NCBI GenBank assembly: GCA_016713405.1
Contig: JADJPF010000020.1
Span: 186,001 to 250,000 of the forward strand
Length of the DNA stretch: 64,000 nt
DNA from: Blastocatellia bacterium
GTDB lineage: Bacteria; Acidobacteriota; Blastocatellia; Chloracidobacteriales; JADJPF01
Direction: 5' to 3'
Under the pieces are notes generated by a model. That model did not search any database and had not been told where the DNA came from. It saw only the letters and a program-made list of their open reading frames with translations. Shown in pieces: positions 1-8,495 of the stretch. The first letter of the stretch is position 1. Every line of letters starts with the position of its first letter. Made by a program: the position numbers and the translations under genes.

Positions 1-2
1 AA

Positions 3-128
3 GTACTAATGCAGAAGGATCAGGAACTAGTACAAAAAGATCGAGAAAAAGAAGCTTTAGCAAAGCAGCTAGAAATTCTTAACGCAAAACTTAAAGAGAT
101 GGGAATTAATCCAGATGCTCTAAAATAA
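3..128 (+). CDS. C-terminal end of a Uma2-like protein (partial)
   Basis: The window opens inside a reading frame that closes with TAA at 126-128. The 41 visible residues are a charged, Gln/Glu/Lys-rich helix ending in KEMGINPDALK. Uma2 (DUF820) family putative endonucleases often end in a similar coiled tail with a '-LRELGIDPDxL' close, and that resemblance is the only basis for the name. The catalytic PD-(D/E)xK domain lies outside the window, so the call is tentative; any protein with a coiled-coil tail is possible. The end of the frame overlaps a terminator hairpin. Confidence 0.35.
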   Translation, partial: VLMQKDQELVQKDREKEALAKQLEILNAKLKEMGINPDALK

Positions 129-155
129 TTAGCATCTGGAAAAACTTTTTTTAAT
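111..155 (+). terminator. Rho-independent terminator overlapping the stop codon
   Basis: The arms CCAGATGCT (111-119) and AGCATCTGG (131-139) pair perfectly around an 11-nt loop. A short A tract and then a run of seven T follow at about 146-155. The left arm is still coding (residues PDA), so the gene ends inside its own terminator. Confidence 0.6.
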
Positions 156-242
156 CTTTGGAAAAATGTTGCAAGCTTACTTAGAAAATACGTTCTTCAC
201 CACGAGCAAACATTCTTTGCTCATAAATTTAAGCAGAAAACT

Positions 243-1158
243 ATGAATAAATTGGCTTTTTTTAATCTATAACCCTAAGTCGGGTCGTCAACAAGAGCGC
301 GAATTAGCAATAAAAAATTTTATTGCTATGATGGAGCAAAAAGGTTTTTCCGTAGAAGCACGACGTACAGAACGAGCCTTTCATGCTACAGAACTTGCTA
401 AAGAGGCTGTTGATAGACAGGTTGATTTAGTTGTTGCTAATGGTGGAGATGGAACGCTTAACGAAGTTTTGCAAACAATGGTTGGTTCTCAAGTTCCTTT
501 GGCTGTTTGGCCCGGTGGAACAGCTAATGTTGTTGCGCTAGATCTTCAGTTGCCACGCAACCCAAAAGATATAGTAGATTTAATTGGCCGCAATGATAGC
601 CGCTATCGTATCCACGTAGCAAAAGCAGGCTCTCGTTACTACTTTTTTACTGCTGGAATTGGCTTAGATGCAGAAATTATTGAAGCTGTAGATTCAGAGC
701 TAAAAAAGCAAATTGGTAAAGGAGCCTTTTGGTTAGCGGGTTTTGCTCATTTAGTTAAATGGAACCCTACACCAATAAATTTGTTTATTGATGGTAAAAC
801 TTATCAAGGGACATTTGTTATTGTTGGTAAATCTTTTGGTTATGGTGGTACGCTTTCGCTCACTCCACACGCTCGGTTTGATGATGATATGTTGGATGTT
901 TGTATTTTTTCAGGTACTAGCAAACTACAATATATCAGCTATTTAGCTTCCTGCTTAAATAAAAGTCAGTTAGATCGCAAAGGGGTTACTTACCCAAAAA
1001 CTCGTAGGGTTGATGCTAGTTCTGTTGTTTCTCTACCTGTTCAAGCTGATGGTGAAGTTATAGGTAATCTACCAATGACTTTTGAAGTTATCCCTGATGC
1101 ACTCACAATGGTTGTGCCGCCTGGAGTTTTAAGGCAAGACCGACAAATTAAAATATAA
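243..1158 (+). CDS. YegS/DgkB-type diacylglycerol (lipid) kinase, frameshifted near its start
   Basis: This is a DAGK-catalytic-domain lipid kinase that would phosphorylate diacylglycerol or a related lipid at the membrane. The nucleotide-binding motif GGDGTLNEV and the later GTANVVALDL and FGYGG segments are clear. The family's N-terminal NPKSG motif (about 271-285) lies upstream of the first in-frame ATG (328), so that ATG is not the true start. ATG 243 gives MNKLAF and then joins the LIYNPKSGR frame if one T is removed from the seven-T run at 257-263. The intact product would be about 304 residues, normal for the family. The extra T is probably a homopolymer error. No operon partner is evident; an exported TPR protein follows 45 nt downstream. 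Confidence 0.85.
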
Positions 1159-1203
1159 ATTAACTTACTTATAAATAAATAATTTACGGCCAAGGAGCTA
1201 ATT

Positions 1204-2424
1204 ATGCGTTTTCTTATGGTGTGTATTTTAGTGCTTACTTTTGCTTTTAACACAGCAGCACAAAACTTAACAAATACAAATTCTGCAAATTTACCGAACC
1301 GAACCGCTATTAGTGAGGTTTCAGAATACAACAAAATTAGATTAACTGGTTTTGACGCGCTCTATAATATGGACTATTCAACAGCAAGAGCAAAATTTAC
1401 TCAAATGACAGAACTATCGCCAGAAAATCCAGCAGGACATTTTTATCTTGCAACCAATTATTGGCTAGAGTTACTAAATTCTAGTCGCAGACTTCAAGCT
1501 AATCTTTATAGTAGTGACTCATTTTATGCTGAAACCGAAGAAAAAGTAGATGAAAAAGTAGATAAAGAATTTCGTCGCTTAGTTCAAGTAGCACTACAAA
1601 AAACAGAAGCACAACTTAAAAATAATCCTAAAGATACAGAAGCACTTTATTATAAAGGTGCTGCACATGGACTACTTGCTAGTTATGAGGCAACTGTTAC
1701 ACGTTCTTTTTTTTCTGCTCTACGTAACGGGTCAAAATCCGTTGATATACATCGAAAGCTAGTAGAAGTTAGCCCAAATTATTTTGATGCTTATTTAACT
1801 ATTGGAATGTATGACTATGTAGTAGGTAGTCTACCTTTAACAGCAAAAGTTATAGGCACAATATTTGGTTTTCGTGGTTCTCGTGAACGTGGTTTAGGTG
1901 AACTTAACTTAGTTTCTAAACGTGGAATTTATGCGGCAGACGATGCTAAAGTTTTGTTAGTTGCTTTGTATGCAAGAGAGAAAAAATATTCTGAAATGTT
2001 AAATCTTTTGGATACATTAGCAGATAAATATCCCAAAAATTACTTATTTAAGGTGGAAAAAGCTGTTACACTTGTGAAACTTAATCGTGCTAAAGAAAGT
2101 TTTCAGTTGTTTGAAGAACTATTAAAAAATAAAAATGCACAAAAAATTGCAGACCTTGTTCATTATCAGTATGCTGAAGCTTTAACTAACCAAGGTCATA
2201 ACAGCGAGGCTTTAGAACATTTACAAATGGTTAAAACAACTAATGTTGCTAGTAAAGAGCTTATTACTAGAGCTTACTTGCGTGCTGGTCAAGTGCTAGA
2301 TTTAATGTCAAAACGTAGTGAAGCACTTTCAGAATACCAAGCAGTATTAAAGCGCGAAAATGTTTTTGACTCTCACGACCAAGCTAAAAAATACTTAAAT
2401 AAACCCTATAGTGTTAGAAATTGA
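1204..2424 (+). CDS. Exported TPR-repeat protein
   Basis: A 406-residue protein preceded by an AAGGAG ribosome site. Residues 1-20 (MRFLMVCILVLTFAFNTAAQ) form a standard Sec signal peptide ending in A-Q-A-like small residues. The rest is helical with tetratricopeptide character: 'NMDYSTARAKFTQMTELSPENPAGHFYLA', 'KNNPKDTEALYYKGAAHG' and a further set near the C-terminus (repeat phrases abbreviated). TPRs serve as protein-binding scaffolds; no enzymatic domain is visible. The next gene, 20 nt downstream, is also an exported TPR protein, so the two probably form an operon with a shared envelope role. The specific function is unknown. Confidence 0.8.
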   Translation: MRFLMVCILVLTFAFNTAAQNLTNTNSANLPNRTAISEVSEYNKIRLTGFDALYNMDYSTARAKFTQMTELSPENPAGHFYLATNYWLELLNSSRRLQANLYSSDSFYAETEEKVDEKVDKEFRRLVQVALQKTEAQLKNNPKDTEALYYKGAAHGLLASYEATVTRSFFSALRNGSKSVDIHRKLVEVSPNYFDAYLTIGMYDYVVGSLPLTAKVIGTIFGFRGSRERGLGELNLVSKRGIYAADDAKVLLVALYAREKKYSEMLNLLDTLADKYPKNYLFKVEKAVTLVKLNRAKESFQLFEELLKNKNAQKIADLVHYQYAEALTNQGHNSEALEHLQMVKTTNVASKELITRAYLRAGQVLDLMSKRSEALSEYQAVLKRENVFDSHDQAKKYLNKPYSVRN

Positions 2425-2444
2425 TTTTTAGGAGTTAAGTTTTA

Positions 2445-3437
2445 ATGAGTAGTAAATCCAAGGTAAAGTTGTTAGTTATCATATTGTTTTTAATAATAGG
2501 TTTTGGGAATGCCAATCTGGTAGCAGCGCAAGTTGCTACCAAAGCTGTACCAAAACCTATTGGTGTTGATAGCGAAGCCGTAAAACCAACTGAGAGAATA
2601 CCTGTAGCTAAAACATCAGATTGGTATTATGAACGTGCATTGATTTACTATTTACAAGATCAACATGGCCGGGCAAACATAGAGCTTTACAAGGCTTTAG
2701 AACAAGACCCAACAAATGTTAATGCTAATTATTTATTAGGGCTGTTATTTAAAGAACGCGCTCTTTGGGATGATGCTTTTGACACATTTTTTCGTGTTAT
2801 TGGGGCAAGTACAATAGAACATATTCCCGCTAGACTTGAACTAGCTTTAGCCTCTATAAAAGTAGAAAAATATTCTGTTGCTTTATTAAACCTAGAAAAA
2901 GTTGTTGGGTTAATGAAGCTAGATAAAAGCTATAAAGAAAATATAAGACAATTTCGCATTGACGTTGCTAATGACAAAGCAAAAGCGGATGCAAAGAAAA
3001 AAAGTAAATTAGATGTTAAATCATTATTAGAAAATTTTACCGAAGAAATATACTTAATATTAATGGATTCTCCAGCAACCTACCGGAAGTTTACAATAGA
3101 TTTAGGTCTAATAGATCCAATAATTTACAATGAACTAGCCGAACTTTATAATGAAGAAGAAATGGAAGCTAAATCACTAGAAATTTTAAGCCAAGTTATT
3201 AACAAACGAGGGGGTTTTTCTCCTAGTGCTTTAGCGCAGGTAGGAGCAATATATCAACAACAAAATCGCAATAAAGAAGCTTTAGCTACTTATGAAAAAG
3301 TTGTTACTCAGTTAACTCTTTTAGGTTTTAGTGAAAAGGAAGGAGATTTTTCTACTGAAGAAATTGAGCAGCTACGAACAGGTAAAGCTCCTGAATCAAA
3401 CAATAAAAAAACGGCTAAAGATTCTGAGAAAAACTAA
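2445..3437 (+). CDS. Exported TPR-repeat protein
   Basis: A 330-residue protein with a hydrophobic N-terminus (about residues 8-28, ending near VAAQ) consistent with export. A TAGGAG ribosome site precedes ATG 2445. TPR-like helix pairs occur at about 60-130 (YYLQDQHGRANIELYKALEQDPTN) and again at 225-285 (YNEEEMEAKSLEILSQV, YQQQNRNKEALATYEKV). A Lys-rich linker (about 165-185) separates the blocks, and the C-terminus is short, charged and probably disordered. It follows the previous TPR gene by 20 nt, suggesting co-transcription. I cannot assign a partner or pathway. Confidence 0.75.
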   Translation: MSSKSKVKLLVIILFLIIGFGNANLVAAQVATKAVPKPIGVDSEAVKPTERIPVAKTSDWYYERALIYYLQDQHGRANIELYKALEQDPTNVNANYLLGLLFKERALWDDAFDTFFRVIGASTIEHIPARLELALASIKVEKYSVALLNLEKVVGLMKLDKSYKENIRQFRIDVANDKAKADAKKKSKLDVKSLLENFTEEIYLILMDSPATYRKFTIDLGLIDPIIYNELAELYNEEEMEAKSLEILSQVINKRGGFSPSALAQVGAIYQQQNRNKEALATYEKVVTQLTLLGFSEKEGDFSTEEIEQLRTGKAPESNNKKTAKDSEKN

Positions 3438-3478
3438 ATTGCTAAAAAGCGAAATTTGAGAGGCTAAAACTTTTAATA

Positions 3479-5575
3479 ATGAGAAAATTTATAATCAATG
3501 TTGTTTTAATATTTTCTGTATTTTTCAGCTACTTACCTATAATTTTTGCAAATAATATTTTTAATAATAAAGAAAAACAAATAGCAATAGTAAATGTTTC
3601 AATAGTTGATGTAGAAAAAGGTGTGTTAGAGAAAAATAAAACTGTAATTATTAAAGATAATAAAATAGCTAAAATCCAAATCTCTAGCACAAATTCTTTG
3701 CCTAAAACAATAAAAATCATTGATGGAAAAGATTTATTTCTAATACCAGGTCTCTTTGATGCACATGTTCATTACTCTGACCCAGATACTTTTGGCCCGC
3801 TGTTTATTGCTAATGGTGTGACATTTGTTCGTGATACAGGCGGATTTACTGACCAAATAATTGAGCTACGAGACAAAATAAATAAACATGAAATATTAGG
3901 GCCGGAAATGGCTGTTACAGGTGCAATAGTAGATGGTAAACCTGCCATTTGGCCTTTTTCAGAGCCTTGTGACAGTCCCGAAGAAGGTCGCACAGCCGTC
4001 AAAAAGCTTTTTGATAAAGGCGTTAACCAAATTAAAGTTTACAGTTTATTAAAAAAAGAAGTTTTTCAAGCTATTGCAGATGAAGCACAAAAACTAGGAA
4101 TAAAGATTGTTGGTCATATTCCCCGTCAAGTTACTTTGGATGAAGCTATGGCTGCTAAAATGGCTTCAAATGAGCATTTGACAGGGTTTAACAATAAATT
4201 TATTGAGATTTTAGAAGCTAACTCAACAGAAAAAGTTAACAAAGATGCTTATGTTGGATGGCAATTTTATCCACAAATCAAGCCCGAAACCTTGTCAGTA
4301 CTTTTAAGTAAACTTGCAGCATCAAATATGGTGCAATGTCCTACTTTGGTTGTTAATGAGCGAATTGGACGATTAAAAGATCCTGCACTTAAAACAGACC
4401 CATTACTTGAGTATGTCCCAAATTATTTTCTTGAATTTTGGAAGCCAGAAAAAGATTTTCGTTTCCGTACTTGGACAGAAGAAACTTTTAAGAAAAATCA
4501 GCAAACCTTTCAAAATATGCTTTCACTGCTTGGGGAACTTCACAAAGCAGGAGTTCCTTTAGTTTGTGGCACAGATCTTAGTAATCCATACCTTGTAGCA
4601 GGCTTTTCACTTCACGAAGAAATGCGACTATTTCAACAAGCAAAAATTCCTAATGCAGATATTTTACGCGCTGCAACAATTAATACTGCAAAACTTTGTA
4701 ATGTTAATGATCAGTTAGGGACTATTGCAGAAAATAAACTCGCTTCTATGGTACTGCTAAGAAAAAATCCTTTGGAAGACATTAAAAATACAAGTGAAAT
4801 TTTTGGAGTATTTTTAGCAGGTGAATATTTTGATAGGGCAAAACTTGATGAGATGCTAACTAAAGTTAAAGCCAAAATTGCAGCAACAGCACCTAAAAAA
4901 ATTGACCTAACAAGCAATTTAGCTGGTAAAGTTATTTTCCAAGGCCAATATAAAACCTATCTTTCTGGAGAAGAAGCTAGCATAGAGGATTTTGTTATTA
5001 GTCAAACAGAAACAGGTTATATAGTAAAATCCCACAACAAGCCAACTGGCGGAGGCTTTTCACCTTCATTAATCACTTACACGGCAGATAAAAGCTTTAA
5101 TTTTCAGTCTGCTAAATTTGACTCTCAAACAGAACAACCGCTTACTGCTACATATTTGCTAAATGCTGGTGCAATTAAAATATCTGTAGAAGAAAAAGAG
5201 AAAAAATTTAGCCCAACAGCAGTTAATTTTGATGCTAACACAATAATTTCTTGTCCTTCTTATGCAATTAATTTTATTAACTTTAATAAAATTAACTTAA
5301 AGGTTGGAGAAAGTAAGACTTTTCCGCTACTTAGTTTTGGCTTTGGACTTCCTAGTTGGCAACTATTAAGTAGTGATTACACAATTACTTATGCTTCTGA
5401 AGGTGAAATAATTTTATCAGGCAAAACTATTTTTGCTCGTCGCTATGAAGTAGCCTTAAAAACACCACAGCAAACACTTAGCGGAGAAATTTTAATTAAC
5501 AAACAAGGGCTAATGGTAGCTTCAACTTATAAAACTTCATTTGGAAAAATAGAAATTGTTTTAGATATTCCTTAA
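3479..5575 (+). CDS. Exported metal-dependent amidohydrolase (imidazolonepropionase-like)
   Basis: A 698-residue protein. Residues 1-25 are a signal peptide, so the enzyme should act in the periplasm or outside. The amidohydrolase TIM-barrel runs from about 35 to 455. The metal-binding HxH is in LIPGLFDAHVHYSD (H96, H98), with further ligands in KIVGHIPR and SNEHLTG and the catalytic Asp in VCGTDLSNP. Such exported family members hydrolyse cyclic amides or peptides (imidazolonepropionase-like or prolidase-like). About 240 further residues (460-698) form a beta-rich C-terminal part I do not recognise, which is unusual since most relatives end near residue 450. The substrate is unknown. Confidence 0.82.
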   Translation: MRKFIINVVLIFSVFFSYLPIIFANNIFNNKEKQIAIVNVSIVDVEKGVLEKNKTVIIKDNKIAKIQISSTNSLPKTIKIIDGKDLFLIPGLFDAHVHYSDPDTFGPLFIANGVTFVRDTGGFTDQIIELRDKINKHEILGPEMAVTGAIVDGKPAIWPFSEPCDSPEEGRTAVKKLFDKGVNQIKVYSLLKKEVFQAIADEAQKLGIKIVGHIPRQVTLDEAMAAKMASNEHLTGFNNKFIEILEANSTEKVNKDAYVGWQFYPQIKPETLSVLLSKLAASNMVQCPTLVVNERIGRLKDPALKTDPLLEYVPNYFLEFWKPEKDFRFRTWTEETFKKNQQTFQNMLSLLGELHKAGVPLVCGTDLSNPYLVAGFSLHEEMRLFQQAKIPNADILRAATINTAKLCNVNDQLGTIAENKLASMVLLRKNPLEDIKNTSEIFGVFLAGEYFDRAKLDEMLTKVKAKIAATAPKKIDLTSNLAGKVIFQGQYKTYLSGEEASIEDFVISQTETGYIVKSHNKPTGGGFSPSLITYTADKSFNFQSAKFDSQTEQPLTATYLLNAGAIKISVEEKEKKFSPTAVNFDANTIISCPSYAINFINFNKINLKVGESKTFPLLSFGFGLPSWQLLSSDYTITYASEGEIILSGKTIFARRYEVALKTPQQTLSGEILINKQGLMVASTYKTSFGKIEIVLDIP

Positions 5576-5578
5576 ATT

Positions 5579-5604
5579 CTGGGAGCGCAGACATCTTGTC
5601 TGCA
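5579..5604 (+). repeat. Short hairpin repeat, copy 1 (family A)
   Basis: The sequence CTGGGAGCG is followed by a perfect 7-bp stem, GCAGACA (5587-5593) and TGTCTGC (5597-5603), around a TCT loop. The same arrangement occurs at 7518-7543 with one compensated stem pair. The copy sits between the amidohydrolase stop and the next ATG, typical of small interspersed palindromic (REP-like) elements. Confidence 0.7.
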
Positions 5605-5616
5605 AATATAACTCTT

Positions 5617-6429
5617 ATGATTGATGAAATAATAGAAAACCATCGTGACAAAACTTGGTGTAGAGAAGGGGATTTAGCAGTTGAAAATGTAGTTGATGCA
5701 GAAAATTTTGTTAAATCCGTAGGTTTTGCTTACACGCTTACAGATATGCGTTGGGCTTGTCCATCCCTCTACATCGCTGTTTGTGGACGGCGTGACGCAA
5801 GGATGCCAAAAAATGTACAAAAAGATCCAGAATCATCTCATGCTTGGGTATTAAAAGATGAAATACTTAGGCGAGGAAAAGTCTATTACGGCAAGCTATC
5901 CAACAAACGAGCAGCTTTTATTGCACCTAATTTATTAGCTTCGTTTTACAAAATATTTTCAATTCCTGAACCAGAGGAAAAAGAAAAACTATCGGCTGAA
6001 GCTTTAGCAATTTTGGCGGTTTTGCGTGAAGAATGGGAAATGGCTAGTAGCGATTTAAGAAAAGCTGCACAAATTAGCAACCGTACACAATTTTCTAAAG
6101 CAATAGACGAGTTACAAGGCTGTTTTAAGGTTATTGCAACAAATGTAGTCTATCAGCCAAAATTTACTTATATTTGGGGCTTGGTTGAAGGGCGTTTTGA
6201 AAAAGAATTATTAGAACCTGTTGTACCAATTACAAAACAAACAGCACTTAAAGAAATAGCTAGAGCTTATTTAAGTGCTGTTGGAGAAACGGCTTGCGGT
6301 GATTTAGCTAAAATTACAGGACTTTCAAGAGTTGATGCTGGAATAGGCAATCAAAGTTTAGTTACAGAAGGCTATAGCGTAAAATTAGGCACTGGCATTT
6401 ATCGCCTTTCAAGTTTAGCAATTAGGTAA
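5617..6429 (+). CDS. AlkZ-related winged-helix protein
   Basis: About 270 residues from ATG 5617; a TTG at 5596 would lie inside the upstream hairpin repeat and is less likely. The sequence matches my memory of the 'AlkZ-related' group. An N-terminal part has the conserved phrases CREGDLAVENV and PSLYIAVCGRRDA followed by PKNVQKDPESS. A middle winged-helix-like part (about 130-195) has WEMASSDLRKAA and TQFSKAIDELQ, and a C-terminal part has FTYIWGLVEGRF and LAKITGLSR. AlkZ proteins are HTH_42 DNA glycosylases that unhook interstrand crosslinks, but I do not see the QxQ catalytic motif, so glycosylase activity is not shown. Only 7 nt separate it from the NADAR gene, suggesting a two-gene operon. 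Confidence 0.55.
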   Translation: MIDEIIENHRDKTWCREGDLAVENVVDAENFVKSVGFAYTLTDMRWACPSLYIAVCGRRDARMPKNVQKDPESSHAWVLKDEILRRGKVYYGKLSNKRAAFIAPNLLASFYKIFSIPEPEEKEKLSAEALAILAVLREEWEMASSDLRKAAQISNRTQFSKAIDELQGCFKVIATNVVYQPKFTYIWGLVEGRFEKELLEPVVPITKQTALKEIARAYLSAVGETACGDLAKITGLSRVDAGIGNQSLVTEGYSVKLGTGIYRLSSLAIR

Positions 6430-6436
6430 TATTTTT

Positions 6437-6880
6437 ATGAGTGAAGAAATTAAATTTTATAGCACAAAAGATGCTTATGGTTGTTTTTCAAACTTTGCTG
6501 CTTATCAAATTAAGCTAGATGGGAAAACTTGGCCGACAACAGAACATTATTTTCAAGCACAAAAATTTTATGATAGCGATTATCAAGAAAAAATTCGCCA
6601 AGAAAAATCTCCAACAATTGCTGCTCGTCTAGGTCGTAGTCGTAAAGTCAAAATCCGCTCTGATTGGGAATCAGTCAAAGAAAGCATTATGCGAAAAGCC
6701 CTAGTAGCAAAATTTACCCAACATCCAGAATTAACAAAAATTTTGTTAAACACAAATGATGCAATTTTGATCGAGCATACAACTAATGATAGCTATTGGG
6801 GTGATGGTGGAGATGGGACGGGAAAAAATCGTTTAGGTCACTTGCTTATGTCTGTACGCGAAGAACTGCGCCAAAAATAA
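6437..6880 (+). CDS. NADAR-domain N-glycosidase (YbiA-like)
   Basis: 147 residues covering a complete NADAR domain (DUF1768). Family hallmarks are visible: FYSTKDAYGCFSNFA at the start, the TTEHYFQAQKF segment, AARLGRSRKVKIRSDW, and the C-terminal SYWGDGGDGTGKNRLGHLLM. NADAR enzymes hydrolyse N-glycosidic bonds: YbiA acts on damaged riboflavin intermediates, and other members remove ADP-ribose from guanine in DNA. Which activity this one has cannot be read from the sequence. The gene directly follows the AlkZ-related gene, hinting at a nucleobase-related role. Confidence 0.85.
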   Translation: MSEEIKFYSTKDAYGCFSNFAAYQIKLDGKTWPTTEHYFQAQKFYDSDYQEKIRQEKSPTIAARLGRSRKVKIRSDWESVKESIMRKALVAKFTQHPELTKILLNTNDAILIEHTTNDSYWGDGGDGTGKNRLGHLLMSVREELRQK

Positions 6881-7017
6881 CTAAAACTAATCAAACTTAT
6901 CTTCTAAAAAATCAAATTAACTTAAACTTTCTTAAAGACCTTTTTAAGTAGCTTCTAAATCTGTAATATATAAAAACTTTCATTGCTGGAAGCAGAAAAA
7001 CTTTTTAGGAGATTACT

Positions 7018-7509
7018 ATGCGCTATACAATGAAACAAAAGTGGTTTGGTTTACTAGATGATTTTTACATTAGAGATGATTCTGGTAAAGACAAATTTTT
7101 TGTTAAATCTGACAAAGGAGTTGCTCGTAATAGCTTTTCTTTTGCAGATATGACAGGAAAAGAAATTTTTGTTATAGAAGAAAAAAAAGCCGGAAAAAGC
7201 TATGAAATAATGCGTAATGATGTTGTTTATGCAAAAGTAGAAGAGCTTGACGGTCTTATACAAAAGGGGTTTAGGGTAGAAATAGATAATGATACAACTA
7301 TAAAAATAGAAGGAAATATAGTTTCTTTTGAATATACTTTTAGCCGTGATGATAAGGAGGTTGCTAGAGTTTCTAAAGCTCGAATGGCTCTTACAGACAC
7401 TTACGGCATAGAAGTTAATGAAAATGAAAATGATACACTTGTTTTAGCTTGCGTTGTAATTATAGATGTGGTCTATCACTCTGTGAAAGGCAATTTATAT
7501 TCCCGCTAG
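7018..7509 (+). CDS. LURP-one/tubby-like family protein
   Basis: 163 residues preceded by a TTAGGAG ribosome site. The fold signature is a series of beta strands of the type 'RYTMKQKWFGLLDDFYIRDD', 'FFVKSDKG', 'FSFADMTGKEIFVIEEK', 'SYEIMRNDVVYAKVEE', ending in VLACVVIIDVVYH. This matches the LURP-one-related family, a tubby-like beta barrel around a hydrophobic helix (here the C-terminal stretch). Biochemical function is undefined in bacteria; membrane association or phospholipid binding is proposed for tubby relatives. A family A hairpin repeat follows the stop. Confidence 0.7.
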   Translation: MRYTMKQKWFGLLDDFYIRDDSGKDKFFVKSDKGVARNSFSFADMTGKEIFVIEEKKAGKSYEIMRNDVVYAKVEELDGLIQKGFRVEIDNDTTIKIEGNIVSFEYTFSRDDKEVARVSKARMALTDTYGIEVNENENDTLVLACVVIIDVVYHSVKGNLYSR

Positions 7510-7517
7510 AAATTAAA

Positions 7518-7543
7518 CTGGGAGCGCACACATCTTGTGTGCA
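7518..7543 (+). repeat. Short hairpin repeat, copy 2 (family A)
   Basis: Same layout as the copy at 5579: CTGGGAGCG, then the stem GCACACA (7526-7532) and TGTGTGC (7536-7542) around TCT. Relative to copy 1 the middle stem pair is C-G instead of G-C, so pairing is kept. It lies between two convergent genes. Confidence 0.7.
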
Positions 7544-7570
7544 TTCTCAGTTTTAACCTCATTAATCTTG

Positions 7571-8335
7571 CTAATCTTGTAAAAATTCCATAACAATCCT
7601 GTAAAACTCTTTTGGTGCTTCCGAATGAACCCAATGACCAACATTTGGCATAGTTACTATTTTAGCTTGAGTAAATAGCGAATTAATTAACGGATAATCG
7701 GATTCTTGAATATAAGGGGATTTTTCTCCACGAATAAATAAAGTTGGTCGGGAAAAAGTCTTTTCTCTAGTTATATTTTGGCTTAACACAGCATAATTTT
7801 TATAAATTCCTGATAAATTCATCTTCCAAGTAAATATCCCAGAATCATTTAAGTAAATATTTTTAAGAATAAATTGCCGAACACCAAAATCAGGTATTTT
7901 TGTAGTTAAACTTGCGTCTATATCTTTGCGACTAGTAAATTGTGTTAAGTCTATAGATAGCAATGTTTCAAGCAAAGTTTGATGACTAGGTGGATAATCT
8001 TTTGGTGCAATATCAGCAACAATCAATTTAGCTACCTTTTCAGGTGAGCGAAATGCAAATTCCATAGCAACTTTACCGCCCATTGAATGACCAAGTAAAT
8101 AGACTTCTGGCAGATTTCTTTGCTCTAAAAAGACTGCTAAATCGTGAGCCATAACTGAATAATTAAACTCATCGCTATGAGGAGATCGGCCATGATTGCG
8201 CTGATCAAGCGAAAAAACTTTATAATGTTCTCCAAAACTTTTACTTAAAGTGTGCCAATTGTCTAAAGAGCCAAAAAGTCCATGCAAAATAATTAAAGGG
8301 TAGCCCGTGCCATAGATTAAATGATGAAGTTGCAT
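7571..8335 (-). CDS. Alpha/beta-hydrolase esterase (YbfF-like)
   Basis: 254 residues. The nucleophile elbow is GHSMGG (about residues 86-91) and the oxyanion-hole segment is LHGLFGSLDNW. The typical DQRNHGRSP follows, and the catalytic His is in PNVGHWVHSEAP near the C-terminus, completing the Ser/Asp/His triad pattern. This set matches YbfF-type cytosolic esterases, which hydrolyse short acyl esters including acyl-CoA thioesters. No signal peptide. It is divergent from the acyl-CoA ligase, with about 160 nt between them that would hold both promoters. Confidence 0.85.
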   Translation of the reverse strand: MQLHHLIYGTGYPLIILHGLFGSLDNWHTLSKSFGEHYKVFSLDQRNHGRSPHSDEFNYSVMAHDLAVFLEQRNLPEVYLLGHSMGGKVAMEFAFRSPEKVAKLIVADIAPKDYPPSHQTLLETLLSIDLTQFTSRKDIDASLTTKIPDFGVRQFILKNIYLNDSGIFTWKMNLSGIYKNYAVLSQNITREKTFSRPTLFIRGEKSPYIQESDYPLINSLFTQAKIVTMPNVGHWVHSEAPKEFYRIVMEFLQD

Positions 8336-8495
8336 AAACTATTCTCCAAAAATTTCTTCTTAGTCAATTTTCGTGTAGCAATATTATGCTTAAATCTACT
8401 ACAATGTATCACTCTCACAAACTCAAGAAACTTCCATAATATCTTTTTGATGGCTAAAAATCTATCAAAGTTAAACTGCCTAGGAGGAAATGTTA

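Noticed and set aside
5596..5616. TTG 5596 as the start of the AlkZ-related gene
   Set aside because: The codon lies inside a hairpin repeat shared with another locus, and the family sequence begins after ATG 5617.
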